Positions 25,492-34,985 of a stretch of 64,000 nucleotides of DNA are shown here, in pieces. The stretch is from Halorhabdus tiamatea SARL4B. Its GTDB lineage: Archaea > Halobacteriota > Halobacteria > Halobacteriales > Haloarculaceae. The stretch is from positions 744,001 to 808,000 of the forward strand of contig NC_021921.1 of the NCBI RefSeq assembly GCF_000470655.1, given 5' to 3'. The translations under genes were made by a program, and so were the position numbers. Numbering within the stretch: the first letter of the stretch is position 1; each line of letters opens with the position of its first letter. A model generated the notes under the pieces. The model was not told where the DNA came from. It did no database searches and saw only the letters and a program-made list of their open reading frames with translations.

Positions 25492-27234
25492 ATGAATGCG
25501 CTCTCGTTGCTCCAGTCGGGGACGGCTCTCGAGGGGGTAAGCCGGACTCTGCTGGACGCTACGGGCGGCGGGGTCGTCGAGTCGGTCGGGTCGCTGCCGG
25601 CCGAGCCGCTCGTCGTCGCCGTCCTGACCACGAGCGTCGTCGGAATGAGTATTCGGTCGGTTTTCGACTCGATCCTCTCGGAAGACGAAGACGAGAGCGG
25701 GGCTATCGACGATGGCGACGACGACGGGCTGATGCCCGAGGAGGGTGGCGACGACCTCGACGACCTGGGCGGGGGCTTCGGCGGTGGCGGCGAGGAGTTC
25801 GGCGACTTCGAGGACGACGAGTTCGGCGATATGGACGCCGGCGCGGACAACGACGAACTCGAACACCGGCTCGACGAACTCGAAACCGAAGTCGGCAGTC
25901 TCTCCTCGACGGTCAACACGGTCCGTAACGAGAACGAGCAGATCTCCGAGACGGTCGACGACGTCGAGGAGAACGTCCGCAAACTGCTCGACATCTACGA
26001 GATGGTGACTCGCGGGGTCAACCCCTTCGCCGACGACATCGACGCCGGCGGCTTCGGTGGGCCTGGCGAGGACTCCTTTGGCCTGTTCGACGACGGCGGC
26101 GACCAGTCCGAAGAGGGCGACCTCGACGAGGACATCGCTAACGCCGACGCAGAGGGCTTCTTCGACGAGGACCTCGTCGAGGACGACGACGATCTCGAAG
26201 CAGACGCCGACGTCGGCGACGTCCTCGGGACGGACGAGGACGACGGCGGCGTCGAAGACGCTTTCGAGGACGATTTCGACGACGACTTCGGCGAGAGCGA
26301 GGATGACTTCGGGATGGACGACGGCGGATTCGACGAGGACTTCGAGACAGACGACGAGACTGCAGGCGAAGACGACGGCGGCGAGGGCGGAAAGTCCTTT
26401 GCGGAACTCAAAGACGAGTACGAGTCGGGCGACGCCGACTGGGCAGAAGGGGAAGACGGCGAGGAGCCGGACGACGCCCTCGACGGCGAGAGCTTCGACG
26501 AGGAGACGGAAGACGACCCGCTTGCGGAAGAAGACGACTTCGAGATGGCCACGGACGATGCTGACGAATCGGGCGACGGACTCGCCGACGACGAACTGTT
26601 CGATACCGTCATCGAGGACGAAGCGAGCGACGGGAGCGTCGACGAGACCGCCGAGGAGACAGACGCGGGTGAGGAGGCGACCACCGACGAAGAGGCGACT
26701 ACCGACGAAGAGGCGACTACCGACGAAGAGGCGACCACGATGGCGGAAGCCACTGTCGAGGAGGAACCGGGCACGGACGATGCCGAGTCCGAACAGGAAG
26801 CCCTCACGGCGACGGCCGATGCAGACGCCACGGCCGAACCGGAAACGACCGAGGCGGCAGAGGCCGAAACAGCAGAGGCGGGAGAGACGGACGACGGAAA
26901 ACCGTACCTCACAGATCTCCCGGACGGGTTCATCGCCGACCTGATCGTCGTCGAGTGGCTCGAGTTCCTGGTTGAGGACGTCGGCGTGCGGGCGACCGCG
27001 GAGGCCATCGACTACTACGAGCGCATCGACTGGATCGACGGGGAAGTCGCCGATCAGTTACAGGCCTACCTCAAGGGCTTCGAGGAGGGTGGCGAGTCCG
27101 CGAGCCTGACGATCGACCACCACACCAGAAGTCTGCGGTACGTGAGCCAGCTCGACGGCGGCGGTGCGGAATCCGTCGCGCTGCAGCAGTTGCCACGCCA
27201 GACCGGAGGTGGTCCGGATGGGATTCAGCGTTAG
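25492..27234 (+). CDS. arlCE: Archaellum accessory fusion protein ArlCE
   Basis: 580 residues. The N-terminal hydrophobic segment (LVVAVLTTSVVGMSIRSVF) is followed by an acidic region, an ArlC-type coiled coil (DELEHRLDELETEVGSLSSTVNTVRN, IYEMVTRGVNPFAD), about 300 residues of Asp/Glu-rich disordered linker including tandem EEATTD units, and a C-terminal ArlE/D domain (YLTDLPDGFIADLIVVEWLEFLVEDVG...). ArlC/D/E form the cytoplasmic ring that receives the CheF signal. First gene of the arl operon. No separate arlD is present here. Confidence 0.93.
   Translation: MNALSLLQSGTALEGVSRTLLDATGGGVVESVGSLPAEPLVVAVLTTSVVGMSIRSVFDSILSEDEDESGAIDDGDDDGLMPEEGGDDLDDLGGGFGGGGEEFGDFEDDEFGDMDAGADNDELEHRLDELETEVGSLSSTVNTVRNENEQISETVDDVEENVRKLLDIYEMVTRGVNPFADDIDAGGFGGPGEDSFGLFDDGGDQSEEGDLDEDIANADAEGFFDEDLVEDDDDLEADADVGDVLGTDEDDGGVEDAFEDDFDDDFGESEDDFGMDDGGFDEDFETDDETAGEDDGGEGGKSFAELKDEYESGDADWAEGEDGEEPDDALDGESFDEETEDDPLAEEDDFEMATDDADESGDGLADDELFDTVIEDEASDGSVDETAEETDAGEEATTDEEATTDEEATTDEEATTMAEATVEEEPGTDDAESEQEALTATADADATAEPETTEAAEAETAEAGETDDGKPYLTDLPDGFIADLIVVEWLEFLVEDVGVRATAEAIDYYERIDWIDGEVADQLQAYLKGFEEGGESASLTIDHHTRSLRYVSQLDGGGAESVALQQLPRQTGGGPDGIQR
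26674..26739 (+). repeat. 18-bp tandem repeat inside arlCE
   Basis: GAGGCGACNACCGACGAA occurs three times (26674-26691, 26692-26709, 26710-26727) plus a partial fourth, encoding EATTDE. In-frame units of 18 bp permit linker-length variation by slippage without frameshift. Confidence 0.9.
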
Positions 27235-27673
27235 CGGCTCGGCCGCGATCCTTCTGGTGGCGTTTTTCGTCGCCTTCGGGACGTTCTACAGTGCCGCATC
27301 GAACTCGATGGAGACGGTCAACGAGGCACGCTCGGCGGCCCAGGACGACCTGCTGACCCAACAGAACACGGCGATCAACCTGACAGACGTGACAGTGGCG
27401 TTTAACGTCTCCGGGAACCAGCGGTACTACGTGAACGCGACCGTCGAGAACACCGGGGCGACGGGGTTAGACGTCGAGGACACCGACTTCCTCCTCGACG
27501 GACGCTTACAGACGTCGTTTCTGGATCGAGCGGTCGACGGCGACAGCTCGACTGACGTCTGGGCGACGGGCCAACGACTGACCGCGAACATGACCACCGA
27601 TACCCAGCCCGACCGACTCAAGGTCGTTAGCGGGCCAGGTGTCGCCGACGCGGAGGTGGGTCTGAGTGGCTAG
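27218..27673 (+). CDS. arlF: Archaellum stator protein ArlF
   Basis: 151 residues. A single N-terminal class III-like helix (VSGSAAILLVAFFVAFGTFYSAASNSMETV) leads into a beta-sandwich with VTVAFNVSGNQRYYVNATVENTGATGLDVEDTDFLLDG. ArlF with ArlG anchors the motor to the S-layer in the family. The ATG at 27218 lies inside the end of arlCE (17-bp overlap) and is chosen because homology starts there; the longer frame adds a non-homologous tail. Confidence 0.92.
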   Translation: MGFSVSGSAAILLVAFFVAFGTFYSAASNSMETVNEARSAAQDDLLTQQNTAINLTDVTVAFNVSGNQRYYVNATVENTGATGLDVEDTDFLLDGRLQTSFLDRAVDGDSSTDVWATGQRLTANMTTDTQPDRLKVVSGPGVADAEVGLSG

Positions 27674-28115
27674 CGTCTCGGCCTCCCATCTGATCATCTT
27701 CATCGCGAGCATCCTCGTCGCGGCCAGCGTCGCGGGGACGATCACGAGCACGGTCGGCCAACTCAGCGGCGCGGTCGACGATCTCGGGGTGGACGCCAGC
27801 CAGGAGGTCCGGACCGAGGTCGAGATCATCAGCGACAGCGGTGCGGGAGTCTACGACGTCGACGGCAACGGCAACATCACGTTGTACGTCAAAAACACCG
27901 GCTCCCAGCGGCTGCCGGCCGACAAGGTGGGAATAGACGTGCTGGTCGACGGTCGCTACTGGACCGACGTGAGCATGACCGTCGTCGACAGTGACAGCTG
28001 GCGGCCAGGGACCGTTGTCCGGATGGAAATCGCGGCCCCGGACCTCGCCAGTGGCGATCACCGCGTCCAGGTGACGATCAACGGCGACAGGGAGGTGTTC
28101 GAGTTCAACACATGA
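27666..28115 (+). CDS. arlG: Archaellum stator protein ArlG
   Basis: 149 residues. N-terminal helix ([23 protein letters not shown]) plus a beta-sandwich with [30 protein letters not shown], the partner of ArlF in the periplasm-like space. GTG start overlapping the end of arlF by 8 bp; the stop overlaps arlH as ATGA. Tight spacing implies a single translation unit arlF-G-H. Confidence 0.92.
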   Translation: MASVSASHLIIFIASILVAASVAGTITSTVGQLSGAVDDLGVDASQEVRTEVEIISDSGAGVYDVDGNGNITLYVKNTGSQRLPADKVGIDVLVDGRYWTDVSMTVVDSDSWRPGTVVRMEIAAPDLASGDHRVQVTINGDREVFEFNT

Positions 28116-28876
28116 GCATCGCAACCACGGACCTGTACTCGCTCGGACTCGACGAACGCGACAGGTTGAACAAGGAACTCGGTGGCGGCATCCCACCCGG
28201 CAGCATCGTCCTCGTCGAAGGGGACTACGGGGCCGGGAAATCAGCCATGAGCCAGCGGTTTAGCTACGGCCTCTGTGAAGAAGGCCAGACGGTCACGATG
28301 CTCTCGACGGAACTGACAGTCGGGAGTTTCCTCGATCAGATGCACAGTTTAGACTACGGGATGGTCGAACACATCCTCGACGAGAACCTGCTGTTCCTCC
28401 ACGCCGACATCGGCGACTCGAACACCTTCCGGGGCGGTGATGACGACGAGAGCGACCGGATGGACCTGCTCAAACGCCTGATGGAGGCCGAAGTGATGTG
28501 GGAGACCGACGTCATCATCATCGACACCTTCGACGCCATCCTCCGGAACGATCCGAAGTTCGAGGCCCTGGTGCGCCAGAACGAGGAACGCCAGGCAGCC
28601 CTGGAGATCATCAGCTTCTTCCGGGACGTCATCGCCGAGGGGAAGGTCATCATGCTCACGGTCGACCCCTCGACGCTGGACGAGGACGCGATCGGCCCGT
28701 TCCGGGCGATCGCCGACGTCTTCCTCGAACTCGAGATGGTCGAGGTCGGCAACGACGTCCGCCGACAGATCTCGGTGAAACGCTTCGCCGGCATGGGCGA
28801 ACAGGTCGGGGACACGATCGGCTACTCCGTCCGTTCGGGGACGGGCATCGTCATCGAATCACGCAGCGTCGCCTAA
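28112..28876 (+). CDS. arlH: Archaellum motor ATP-binding protein ArlH
   Basis: 254-residue KaiC-like RecA fold. Walker A is GDYGAGKS (37-44) and the Walker B strand is [11 protein letters not shown] (about 133). It docks on ArlI and regulates motor assembly. The last gene before a 12-bp gap to arlI. It differs from the stand-alone KaiC-like protein at 17196-17921 in lacking the GTPGAGKS form. Confidence 0.95.
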   Translation: MSIATTDLYSLGLDERDRLNKELGGGIPPGSIVLVEGDYGAGKSAMSQRFSYGLCEEGQTVTMLSTELTVGSFLDQMHSLDYGMVEHILDENLLFLHADIGDSNTFRGGDDDESDRMDLLKRLMEAEVMWETDVIIIDTFDAILRNDPKFEALVRQNEERQAALEIISFFRDVIAEGKVIMLTVDPSTLDEDAIGPFRAIADVFLELEMVEVGNDVRRQISVKRFAGMGEQVGDTIGYSVRSGTGIVIESRSVA

Positions 28877-28888
28877 CGAGGACTACAC

Positions 28889-30562
28889 ATGACAGATCAC
28901 GGCAGACCCAAACCGTCGGACGAACTCCGCCAGCACGCCGCCAGACGGCCGCACCTCCGTGATCACCTCCAGAAGTTCAAGCAGATCACCGGCGAGTTCC
29001 CGATGTTCGTCGAGGAGGCCGACGGGGAGTACGAGACCAATCGGCCGAACATACTCTATCCCGTCGGCGGCCCGATCTACACCCACATCTACGGCGACAT
29101 CGGCCAGGATATCAAGTACTACGCGATCGAACCCGAACTCGCCGACGACGAGCGGACGGTCTTCGAGAAGGTCCGCAACCGGCTGCTCGAACGCAGCGTG
29201 ATGAAGCCCGCGCCGAGCGAGGAAGCCGAGTACGACGACCGGATCGAGGAACTCCTCCAGGAGACGACCCGGGTCAAGAACCGCGAGAGCGGCAACGGCG
29301 TCATGAGCCGGCTCGGCGACATCACCAACCTCGGGAAGGTCGACGTCACCGAGGAGACCTACGAGAACATCCGCTACCGGCTGAATCGGGACATCGTCGG
29401 GCTGGGACCCCTGGAGCCGGTGATGCGCGATCCGGCCAACGAGGACATCCACGTCATCGGTCCCCACGAGTGTTACGTCGATCACTCCGTCTACAGCCTC
29501 ATCAAGACGACCGTAGACTTCGGCGAGGACGGCCAGTACGAGCAGTGGCTGCGCAACATGGGCGAGCGGATCGGCGACCCCGTCTCCGACAGCGATCCGA
29601 TCATCGACTCGACGCTGCCAGACGGCTCGCGTATCAACATCATCTACTCCGACGACGTCTCGCTGAAGGGACCCTCCCTGACCATCCGCCAGGGCGACGA
29701 GGTGCCCCTCTCGATCTTCCAGATCACGAAGTGGGGCACACTTTCCCCCGAGCTCGCTGCCTATCTCTGGCTCGCTCTCGAAAACGAGCAGACGGTGTTC
29801 GTCGTCGGGGAGACGGCGTCGGGGAAGACGACGACGTTGAACTCCATCATGTCGTTCATCCCGCGTGACTCTAAAATCTACACCGCCGAGGACACCTCCG
29901 AAGTCCTGCCGCCACACGACACCTGGCAGCAACTCCTGACCCGCGAGGGCGACGACGAAGGGACCGACGTCGACATGTTCGACCTCGTCGCGGCCGCCCT
30001 CCGATCGCGGCCAGACTACATCATCGTGGGCGAGGTTCGTGGCGAGGAGGGCCGGATGGCCTTCCAGGCCGCCCAGACGGGTCACCCGGTCATGCTGACG
30101 TTCCACGCCAGCGACATCGTCTCGATGATCCAGCGCTTCACGGGCGACCCGATCAACGTCCCCGAGACGTTCATGGACAACGCCGACATCGCACTGTTCC
30201 AGAACCGGGTCAAGCAGGGCGACGACGTCCTCCGTCGGGTGACTTCCGTCCAGGAGATCGAGGGCTACTCCAAGGAGATGGACGGCGTCGTCACCCGCCA
30301 GAGCTTCTACTGGGACCCCGTCGAGGACGAGATCGTCTTCCAGGGGATGAACAACTCCTTCGTCCTCGAAGAGCAGATCGCGACGCTGCTTGGCTACGAG
30401 GACACGCGTGACATCTACGACGACCTGCAGTTCCGGGCGAACATCATCAAGCGGGCGATCCAGGAGAACGTCCTGGGCTACCACGAGGTCAACGAGTTGA
30501 TCGAGAACTTCCAACGGGACGGCGTCGAGGGACTGCCCTTCGACATCCACCGCCAAGACTGA
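28889..30562 (+). CDS. arlI: Archaellum motor ATPase ArlI
   Basis: 557-residue secretion-type ATPase powering filament assembly and rotation. The N-terminal domain holds NRDIVGLGPLEPVMRDPANEDIHV; Walker A is GETASGKTTT (about 306-315), the Asp box includes IYTAEDTSE, Walker B is DYIIVGEVRGEEG, and a His box follows (FQAAQTGHPVMLTFHA). Its stop overlaps the arlJ ATG (TGATG at 30560-30564). Confidence 0.96.
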   Translation: MTDHGRPKPSDELRQHAARRPHLRDHLQKFKQITGEFPMFVEEADGEYETNRPNILYPVGGPIYTHIYGDIGQDIKYYAIEPELADDERTVFEKVRNRLLERSVMKPAPSEEAEYDDRIEELLQETTRVKNRESGNGVMSRLGDITNLGKVDVTEETYENIRYRLNRDIVGLGPLEPVMRDPANEDIHVIGPHECYVDHSVYSLIKTTVDFGEDGQYEQWLRNMGERIGDPVSDSDPIIDSTLPDGSRINIIYSDDVSLKGPSLTIRQGDEVPLSIFQITKWGTLSPELAAYLWLALENEQTVFVVGETASGKTTTLNSIMSFIPRDSKIYTAEDTSEVLPPHDTWQQLLTREGDDEGTDVDMFDLVAAALRSRPDYIIVGEVRGEEGRMAFQAAQTGHPVMLTFHASDIVSMIQRFTGDPINVPETFMDNADIALFQNRVKQGDDVLRRVTSVQEIEGYSKEMDGVVTRQSFYWDPVEDEIVFQGMNNSFVLEEQIATLLGYEDTRDIYDDLQFRANIIKRAIQENVLGYHEVNELIENFQRDGVEGLPFDIHRQD

Positions 30563-32307
30563 TGGCCTCCGAAGAAGCCACGCTCGATCTGACGATTTCG
30601 GGCACGATCGCGTCGTTGCTCGAGTCCTACCGCCGGATGGGGATCCCGATCCAGCGATACCTGCTCGGGATCCTCCTGCCGGCGGTGGCCTTCTTCCTGG
30701 CGACGGTCGGGGTGGCACTGCTAGTGAACCTGCCGCTGGCGATCAAAGTGCCCTTCCCGCTGCTCGGGTTGCTCCTGCTCGGGGCTGCGGTCTTCTATCC
30801 CAAGGTGCGACTCTCCCAGCGCAAGCAGGCGCTGAACAACCGGTTTCACCTCATGGTCACCCATATGACGGTGCTGTCGACGACCAAGATCGACCGCATG
30901 GAGGTCTTCCGGGCGCTCGCCGAGGAGGAGGAGTACGGCGAACTCGCCACGGAGATGGGGCGGGTCGTCGAACTGGTCGACACCTGGAACCTGAGCCTCG
31001 ACGACGCGTGTCGGCGGCGGGCGAAGGAAGTCCCCAGCGATGCGCTCTCGGATTTCTTCGATCGGCTCGCCTACACGATGGGGGCGGGCCAGCGCCTCGA
31101 CGACTACCTGCTCTCCGAGCAGGACATGATCATCGAGAACTACAAGACCGTCTACGAGGGGACACTCGGCAACCTCGCGGTGATGAAAGACCTCTACCTG
31201 TCGATGATCCTCTCGATGACGTTCGCGCTGGTGTTCGCCGTCGTCCTCCCGATCCTGACCGGAACGAACCCGATGATGACCGTCAGCGCCGTCATCGTCC
31301 TCTTTATTTTCGTCCAGACTGGCTTCTTCGTCGCGATCCGGTCGCTGGCCCCCTACGACCCGGTCTGGTACCATCCCGAGGAGATTACCTCGCCGATGGA
31401 CCGCCGGATCAACGTCAGCTTTGCCGTCGGCGTCGTCCTCACGCTCGTCTTCGGGTTCATCAGCTTCGGCGGGTTCGCCGGGGTCAGCCCGATCACGCTC
31501 AACATGATATTCTTCTTCTGGGATCCGGTTCCACTGTCGATTTACGCGGTCTTCCCGATCACGCCGCTGCTCATCCCCGGGCTCGTGATCCGCCAGGAGG
31601 AACAGAAGATCAAGGCCCGCGACCAGGAGTTCCCAAGTTTCATCCGTGCGCTGGGCTCGACAGAGGGGGCCAAACAATCGACGACGGGCGCGGTCCTCGA
31701 ATCCCTTCGGGAGAAGGAGTTCGGGCCACTGTCGGAGAACATCGACAACCTCTATAAGCGCCTCAACATGCGGATCGAGCCAGAGAAAGCCTGGCGACAC
31801 TTCACCGCCGAGTCCCGATCGTATTTGATCCAGACGTTCAGCGAGATGTACCTCATCGGCCGGAAGATGGGCGGTAGTCCCAAACAGCTCGGCGAACTCA
31901 TCAGCGAGAACATGAACGAGGTCCTGCAGTTGCGCCAGCAGCGCGACCAGGAGACGACGACTCTAATCGGCGTGCTCTATGGCATCTCCGCGGCCGCGAC
32001 GTTCGCCTTCTTCATCGGCCTGCAGGTCGTCAACATCCTCTCACAGATGAGCCTCGACCTCCAGACGGGCTCGACCAACTTCGAGGTCGGGTCGCTCATC
32101 CACACCTCGGTCTATGAGATCCCGGTCATCGAGTTCCTACTCATCACCGTCGTGATCTTCAACGCCCTGCTGTCCGCCCTGATGATCCGGACGACCGACG
32201 GCGGACACAAGCTCAACAGCTACATGCACTTCGTCGCGCTGTCGTGGATCGGGGCGCTGGTCGCGATATTCACGAAGTTCGTCGTCTCCAGCGTCATCAG
32301 CATTTGA
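30562..32307 (+). CDS. arlJ: Archaellum membrane platform protein ArlJ
   Basis: 581-residue polytopic platform protein of the T2SS/T4P GspF-like family. Membrane helices occur near residues 35-75, 215-260, 290-345, 475-500 and 525-580, with two cytoplasmic T2SSF domains (ALNNRFHLMVTHMTVLSTTKIDRMEVF; QEFPSFIRALGSTEGAKQSTTGAVLESL). Last gene of the arlCE-J operon. Confidence 0.95.
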   Translation: MASEEATLDLTISGTIASLLESYRRMGIPIQRYLLGILLPAVAFFLATVGVALLVNLPLAIKVPFPLLGLLLLGAAVFYPKVRLSQRKQALNNRFHLMVTHMTVLSTTKIDRMEVFRALAEEEEYGELATEMGRVVELVDTWNLSLDDACRRRAKEVPSDALSDFFDRLAYTMGAGQRLDDYLLSEQDMIIENYKTVYEGTLGNLAVMKDLYLSMILSMTFALVFAVVLPILTGTNPMMTVSAVIVLFIFVQTGFFVAIRSLAPYDPVWYHPEEITSPMDRRINVSFAVGVVLTLVFGFISFGGFAGVSPITLNMIFFFWDPVPLSIYAVFPITPLLIPGLVIRQEEQKIKARDQEFPSFIRALGSTEGAKQSTTGAVLESLREKEFGPLSENIDNLYKRLNMRIEPEKAWRHFTAESRSYLIQTFSEMYLIGRKMGGSPKQLGELISENMNEVLQLRQQRDQETTTLIGVLYGISAAATFAFFIGLQVVNILSQMSLDLQTGSTNFEVGSLIHTSVYEIPVIEFLLITVVIFNALLSALMIRTTDGGHKLNSYMHFVALSWIGALVAIFTKFVVSSVISI

Positions 32308-32404
32308 TCGCGCCAGTCGGACACTATCGCGCTGGATTGACCCCGGACTTTCCCGTGAGCGCCCGGATCACGTTCCTTTTGGCCCTCGACGACCTCCATG
32401 AGGT

Positions 32405-32836
32405 ATGACCGATCGTACGGAGTTCCTTGCGGGCGAGCGCCCCGAGGACGTCGCCTTCTTTCTCCACGCGGACAGCGTCTCGAACCCCGACGCACTCGAC
32501 GAGCACGCAGAGACCGTCGACAACGGCGTCGTCCTCGTCCTCCCGGGCGAGAAAGGGAGAAGCGCGTTCCAGTCAGTCGTGGGGATGGACCCGATGGGGC
32601 TGGCCCAGCAGGCGATGGACACGCCGGGCGAGATCGAGGACGACCTGACCGGCGGCGTCTGTCCGGCCGCGGAGGACGATCCCGAAGCCGACCACACCGT
32701 CCAGTTCGTCTTCGCGTTCGCCGAATCACAGAACGAGGACGTCGGTGGGCTCTACGCCGAGGGTGACGTGATCCACGCCTACGCCGTCTGTTCCTGCGGG
32801 GAGACCTACAGCGAGAAGTGGGTCGCTGCGGAGTGA
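32405..32836 (+). CDS. Haloarchaeal conserved protein, DUF5807-like
   Basis: 143 residues, soluble and acidic: TEFLAGERPEDVAFFLHADSVSNPDALDEHA at the start, VLVLPGEKGRSAFQSVVGMDPMGLAQQAM in the middle and a C-terminal CSCGETYSEKW, whose Cys pair may bind metal. I recall this as DUF5807, known only in haloarchaea; no function is assigned. Not overlapping arlJ (97-bp gap), so probably separately transcribed. Confidence 0.65.
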   Translation: MTDRTEFLAGERPEDVAFFLHADSVSNPDALDEHAETVDNGVVLVLPGEKGRSAFQSVVGMDPMGLAQQAMDTPGEIEDDLTGGVCPAAEDDPEADHTVQFVFAFAESQNEDVGGLYAEGDVIHAYAVCSCGETYSEKWVAAE

Positions 32837-32864
32837 CGGCCTGGAGACGCTTCGAGACCAGCGG

Positions 32865-33113
32865 TCACACCGCCGCGAGGTAGGCGAGCCAGTAGAGGAC
32901 GCCGGTCGCGCCGGCCCCGGCGATGACGACCGCCGGGACAGTCCGTCCTTCTTCGGCGTGAAGCTGATAGCCCCAGTAAACTGCGAGCAACCCGACGATC
33001 GGCAGGACAAAGAGCGAGATCGCGGCTGCGACGATTCCGCCCCAGAAGTACAGCCGCCCGTCCTCGTTCGCGTCCCTGAACCACGACCGTCCCGATTCAG
33101 TAGTTTCGTCCAT
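32865..33113 (-). CDS. Small membrane protein
   Basis: 82 residues with two to three hydrophobic stretches (LYFWGGIVAAAISLFVLPIVGLLAVYWGY; VPAVVIAGAGATGVLYWLAYLAAV) after a polar N-terminus. The ATG at 33113 is chosen because an AT-rich box (ATTTATATTTA on the minus strand, about 33144-33154) lies about 36 nt upstream; longer frames start with unlikely residues. No family recognised. Confidence 0.55.
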   Translation of the reverse strand: MDETTESGRSWFRDANEDGRLYFWGGIVAAAISLFVLPIVGLLAVYWGYQLHAEEGRTVPAVVIAGAGATGVLYWLAYLAAV

Positions 33114-33180
33114 CGAACAAGCGCTGGAACAACTAACCGGTGAGTAAATATAAATCTGCTGTGGCCCCGGAAGCACCTTG

Positions 33181-33230
33181 GCGGGGTAGCGGTGGGAGAG
33201 ACCACCTCGCGGGGTAGCGGTGGGAGAGAC
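33181..33230. repeat. Two 22-bp direct repeats after the MATE gene
   Basis: GCGGGGTAGCGGTGGGAGAG plus AC occurs at 33181-33202 and 33209-33230, a 28-bp period, 5 bp past the MATE stop. Unlike the HEAT and dapD cases the unit does not include the end of the coding sequence. Confidence 0.85.
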
Positions 33231-33235
33231 CCGGA

Positions 33236-34720
33236 TCAGTCGTCCGTCGGGGTCGGCTCGGTCGCGATCCCGTCGGTACTGATCGTCGCCTCCGTGAGAG
33301 AGCCGTCACGCCAGGTCCCGCGTCGATACCACAGGTGGGCGATGACCGCGCCGGCGACGTTCGAGACGGCAAAGGAGAGCCAGATCCCGGGTTCGCCGAC
33401 CTCGCTAGCTCCGACCCAGGCGACCGGGAACCGGATCACCCCGAGCGTCACGACGGAGATCGCCGCGGCTGTCAGCGTCTCGCCAGCCCCGCGGAAACTC
33501 CCCGTGTATGCCCGCAAGATACCGATGAACCCGAACGTCAGCGCGACATACCGCAGGAATTCGGTCCCGGTGGCGATCACCGCGTCGGCGTTGTCCTGGC
33601 CGGCCCCGACGAACACGGAGACGATCGGTTCGGGCATGACGAAGACGACGAGTCCGACGACCGAGAGGACGCCGAACAGGACCGTCGCGGCGAGTCTAGT
33701 CGCCCGCTGGGCGCGCGCCGGCTTGTTCGCGCCGATGTTCTGGCCGGTCATCGTCTCGACGCCGCGGGCCACGGCGGTCGCCGGCAGGAACACGACCGAG
33801 AAGACACGCGTCCCGATCCCGTAGGCCGCGACCACCGGGTCCGAGAACGTCGCGACGACGAACAGAAGCAGGTTCATCGACAGCGCACGACCGGTCCCCT
33901 CGATCGACGCGGGCAGTCCGATCCGAACGAGTCGGCGGACGTAGGTGAGGTCAGGTACCATATCCCGGAGGTGGATTTCGAGCCCGCGCGTCCCCCGAAA
34001 CATGATCGCGAGGCCGACGACGAGCGCGAGCGATCGGGAGAACACCGTCGCGACGGCCGCCCCTTGAATGCCGAGTTCCGGGAACGAGACCGTCCCGACG
34101 AGGGGGGCGTTCTCGACGACGGTCCACCCGAAGATCAGGAACGGGTCGATGACGATGTTGACGACGACCGATCCGAACATGACGACCATCGGCGTGATCG
34201 TGTCGCCGTACCCGCGCATGAGGGAGATGAAGACCGTAAAGCCGAACATGAACACCAGCCCCAGCGAGATGACCTCCATGTAGCTGGTCGCCCGCGGCAG
34301 TACGGACGCCGAGGCCCCCATGATCGCGAGGAACTCGTCGACGAAGAGATACCCGGCCCCACCCAGCAGGAGTGAGGCGAGGACGGCGAAGGTGACCGTC
34401 TGGGAGGCCGCGTACTCGGCCTCGCGGGGTTTGCCCGCACCGGTGTACTGGGCGACGAGGATGCTCCCGGCGACAGAGATGCCCATCCCCAGGGAGATGA
34501 CCAGAAAGACCATCGGGAACGCGAAACTGATCGCCGCCAGCGCGTCGGTACTGTACTGGCCCAGCCAGAACGTGTCCGCGAGGTTGTAGGCCGTCTGGAA
34601 GAGGTTCGTGACGACAATCGGCAACGACAGGAGGAACAGCGGCTTGCCGATGGATCCCGCGGTGAGGTCGAACTCCTCGGGGCCTTTGAAGAGCGCGCCC
34701 AACCGGCTGCGAACGCCCAT
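33236..34720 (-). CDS. MATE-family multidrug/cation exporter
   Basis: 494 residues with 12 predicted helices in two homologous halves. MATE signatures: GSIGKPLFLLSLPIVVTNLFQTAYNLADTFWLG at the N-terminus, LVAQYTGAGKPREAEYAASQ, and in the second half TMTGQNIGANKPARAQRATR with FLRYVALTFGFIGILRAYTGSFRGAGET. It exports organic cations using Na+ or H+. The ATG at 34720 overlaps the stop of a possible short upstream ORF (TAATG). The upstream operator and the divergent TetR gene suggest drug-responsive control. Confidence 0.92.
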   Translation of the reverse strand: MGVRSRLGALFKGPEEFDLTAGSIGKPLFLLSLPIVVTNLFQTAYNLADTFWLGQYSTDALAAISFAFPMVFLVISLGMGISVAGSILVAQYTGAGKPREAEYAASQTVTFAVLASLLLGGAGYLFVDEFLAIMGASASVLPRATSYMEVISLGLVFMFGFTVFISLMRGYGDTITPMVVMFGSVVVNIVIDPFLIFGWTVVENAPLVGTVSFPELGIQGAAVATVFSRSLALVVGLAIMFRGTRGLEIHLRDMVPDLTYVRRLVRIGLPASIEGTGRALSMNLLLFVVATFSDPVVAAYGIGTRVFSVVFLPATAVARGVETMTGQNIGANKPARAQRATRLAATVLFGVLSVVGLVVFVMPEPIVSVFVGAGQDNADAVIATGTEFLRYVALTFGFIGILRAYTGSFRGAGETLTAAAISVVTLGVIRFPVAWVGASEVGEPGIWLSFAVSNVAGAVIAHLWYRRGTWRDGSLTEATISTDGIATEPTPTDD

Positions 34721-34953
34721 TATCGTCCCCCAGCGGACAGCCCGGTTCGTCGGTCCCGGCCAGCCCGTCGAGCACTGAACCCGTCAGGAGTTACCTCCGC
34801 CAGCCACCTCAACGAGGTGTCCCGGGAACCCGCCGGGAGAGCTGCGAGGGGGACGGCGTCCGTGGGCGGGCCGGGGAAGCCAACGGAACGAGCGTCGTCG
34901 ACTCGGCGATACGTCGTGTCAAAATGATATTGGATGAAGTCAGCTACGATCAC
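34720..34953 (-). CDS. Possible short ORF between operator and MATE gene
   Basis: 77 codons from GTG (34953) to a TAA overlapping the MATE ATG. It fills the space between the candidate TetR operator (34968-34985) and the exporter, so it would be on the same transcript. The start MIVADFIQYHFDTTYRRVDDARS is protein-like, while the second half is Arg/Gly-rich as in non-coding frames. It could be translated for coupling, or be chance. Confidence 0.25.
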   Translation of the reverse strand: MIVADFIQYHFDTTYRRVDDARSVGFPGPPTDAVPLAALPAGSRDTSLRWLAEVTPDGFSARRAGRDRRTGLSAGGR

Positions 34954-34967
34954 GGTAGATACCGAAC

Positions 34968-34985
34968 TTACTGACTAGTTAGTCA
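34968..34985. promoter_or_regulatory. Candidate TetR operator, MATE/tetR intergenic copy
   Basis: TTACTGACTAGTTAGTCA contains the inverted repeat TGACTA-GT-TAGTCA. It matches 15 of 18 bases of the site at 36153-36170 upstream of the gene on the other side of the TetR gene. It lies in the 403-bp gap between the MATE and tetR starts, which otherwise holds only the short ORF at 34720-34953 and AT-rich promoter sequence (TATTAA, 35092-35097, about 30 nt before tetR). Confidence 0.65.

Noticed and set aside
28883-30718. 611-codon open frame antisense to arlI
   Set aside because: Third-position GC bias makes long antisense frames; arlI has all motifs on the other strand.
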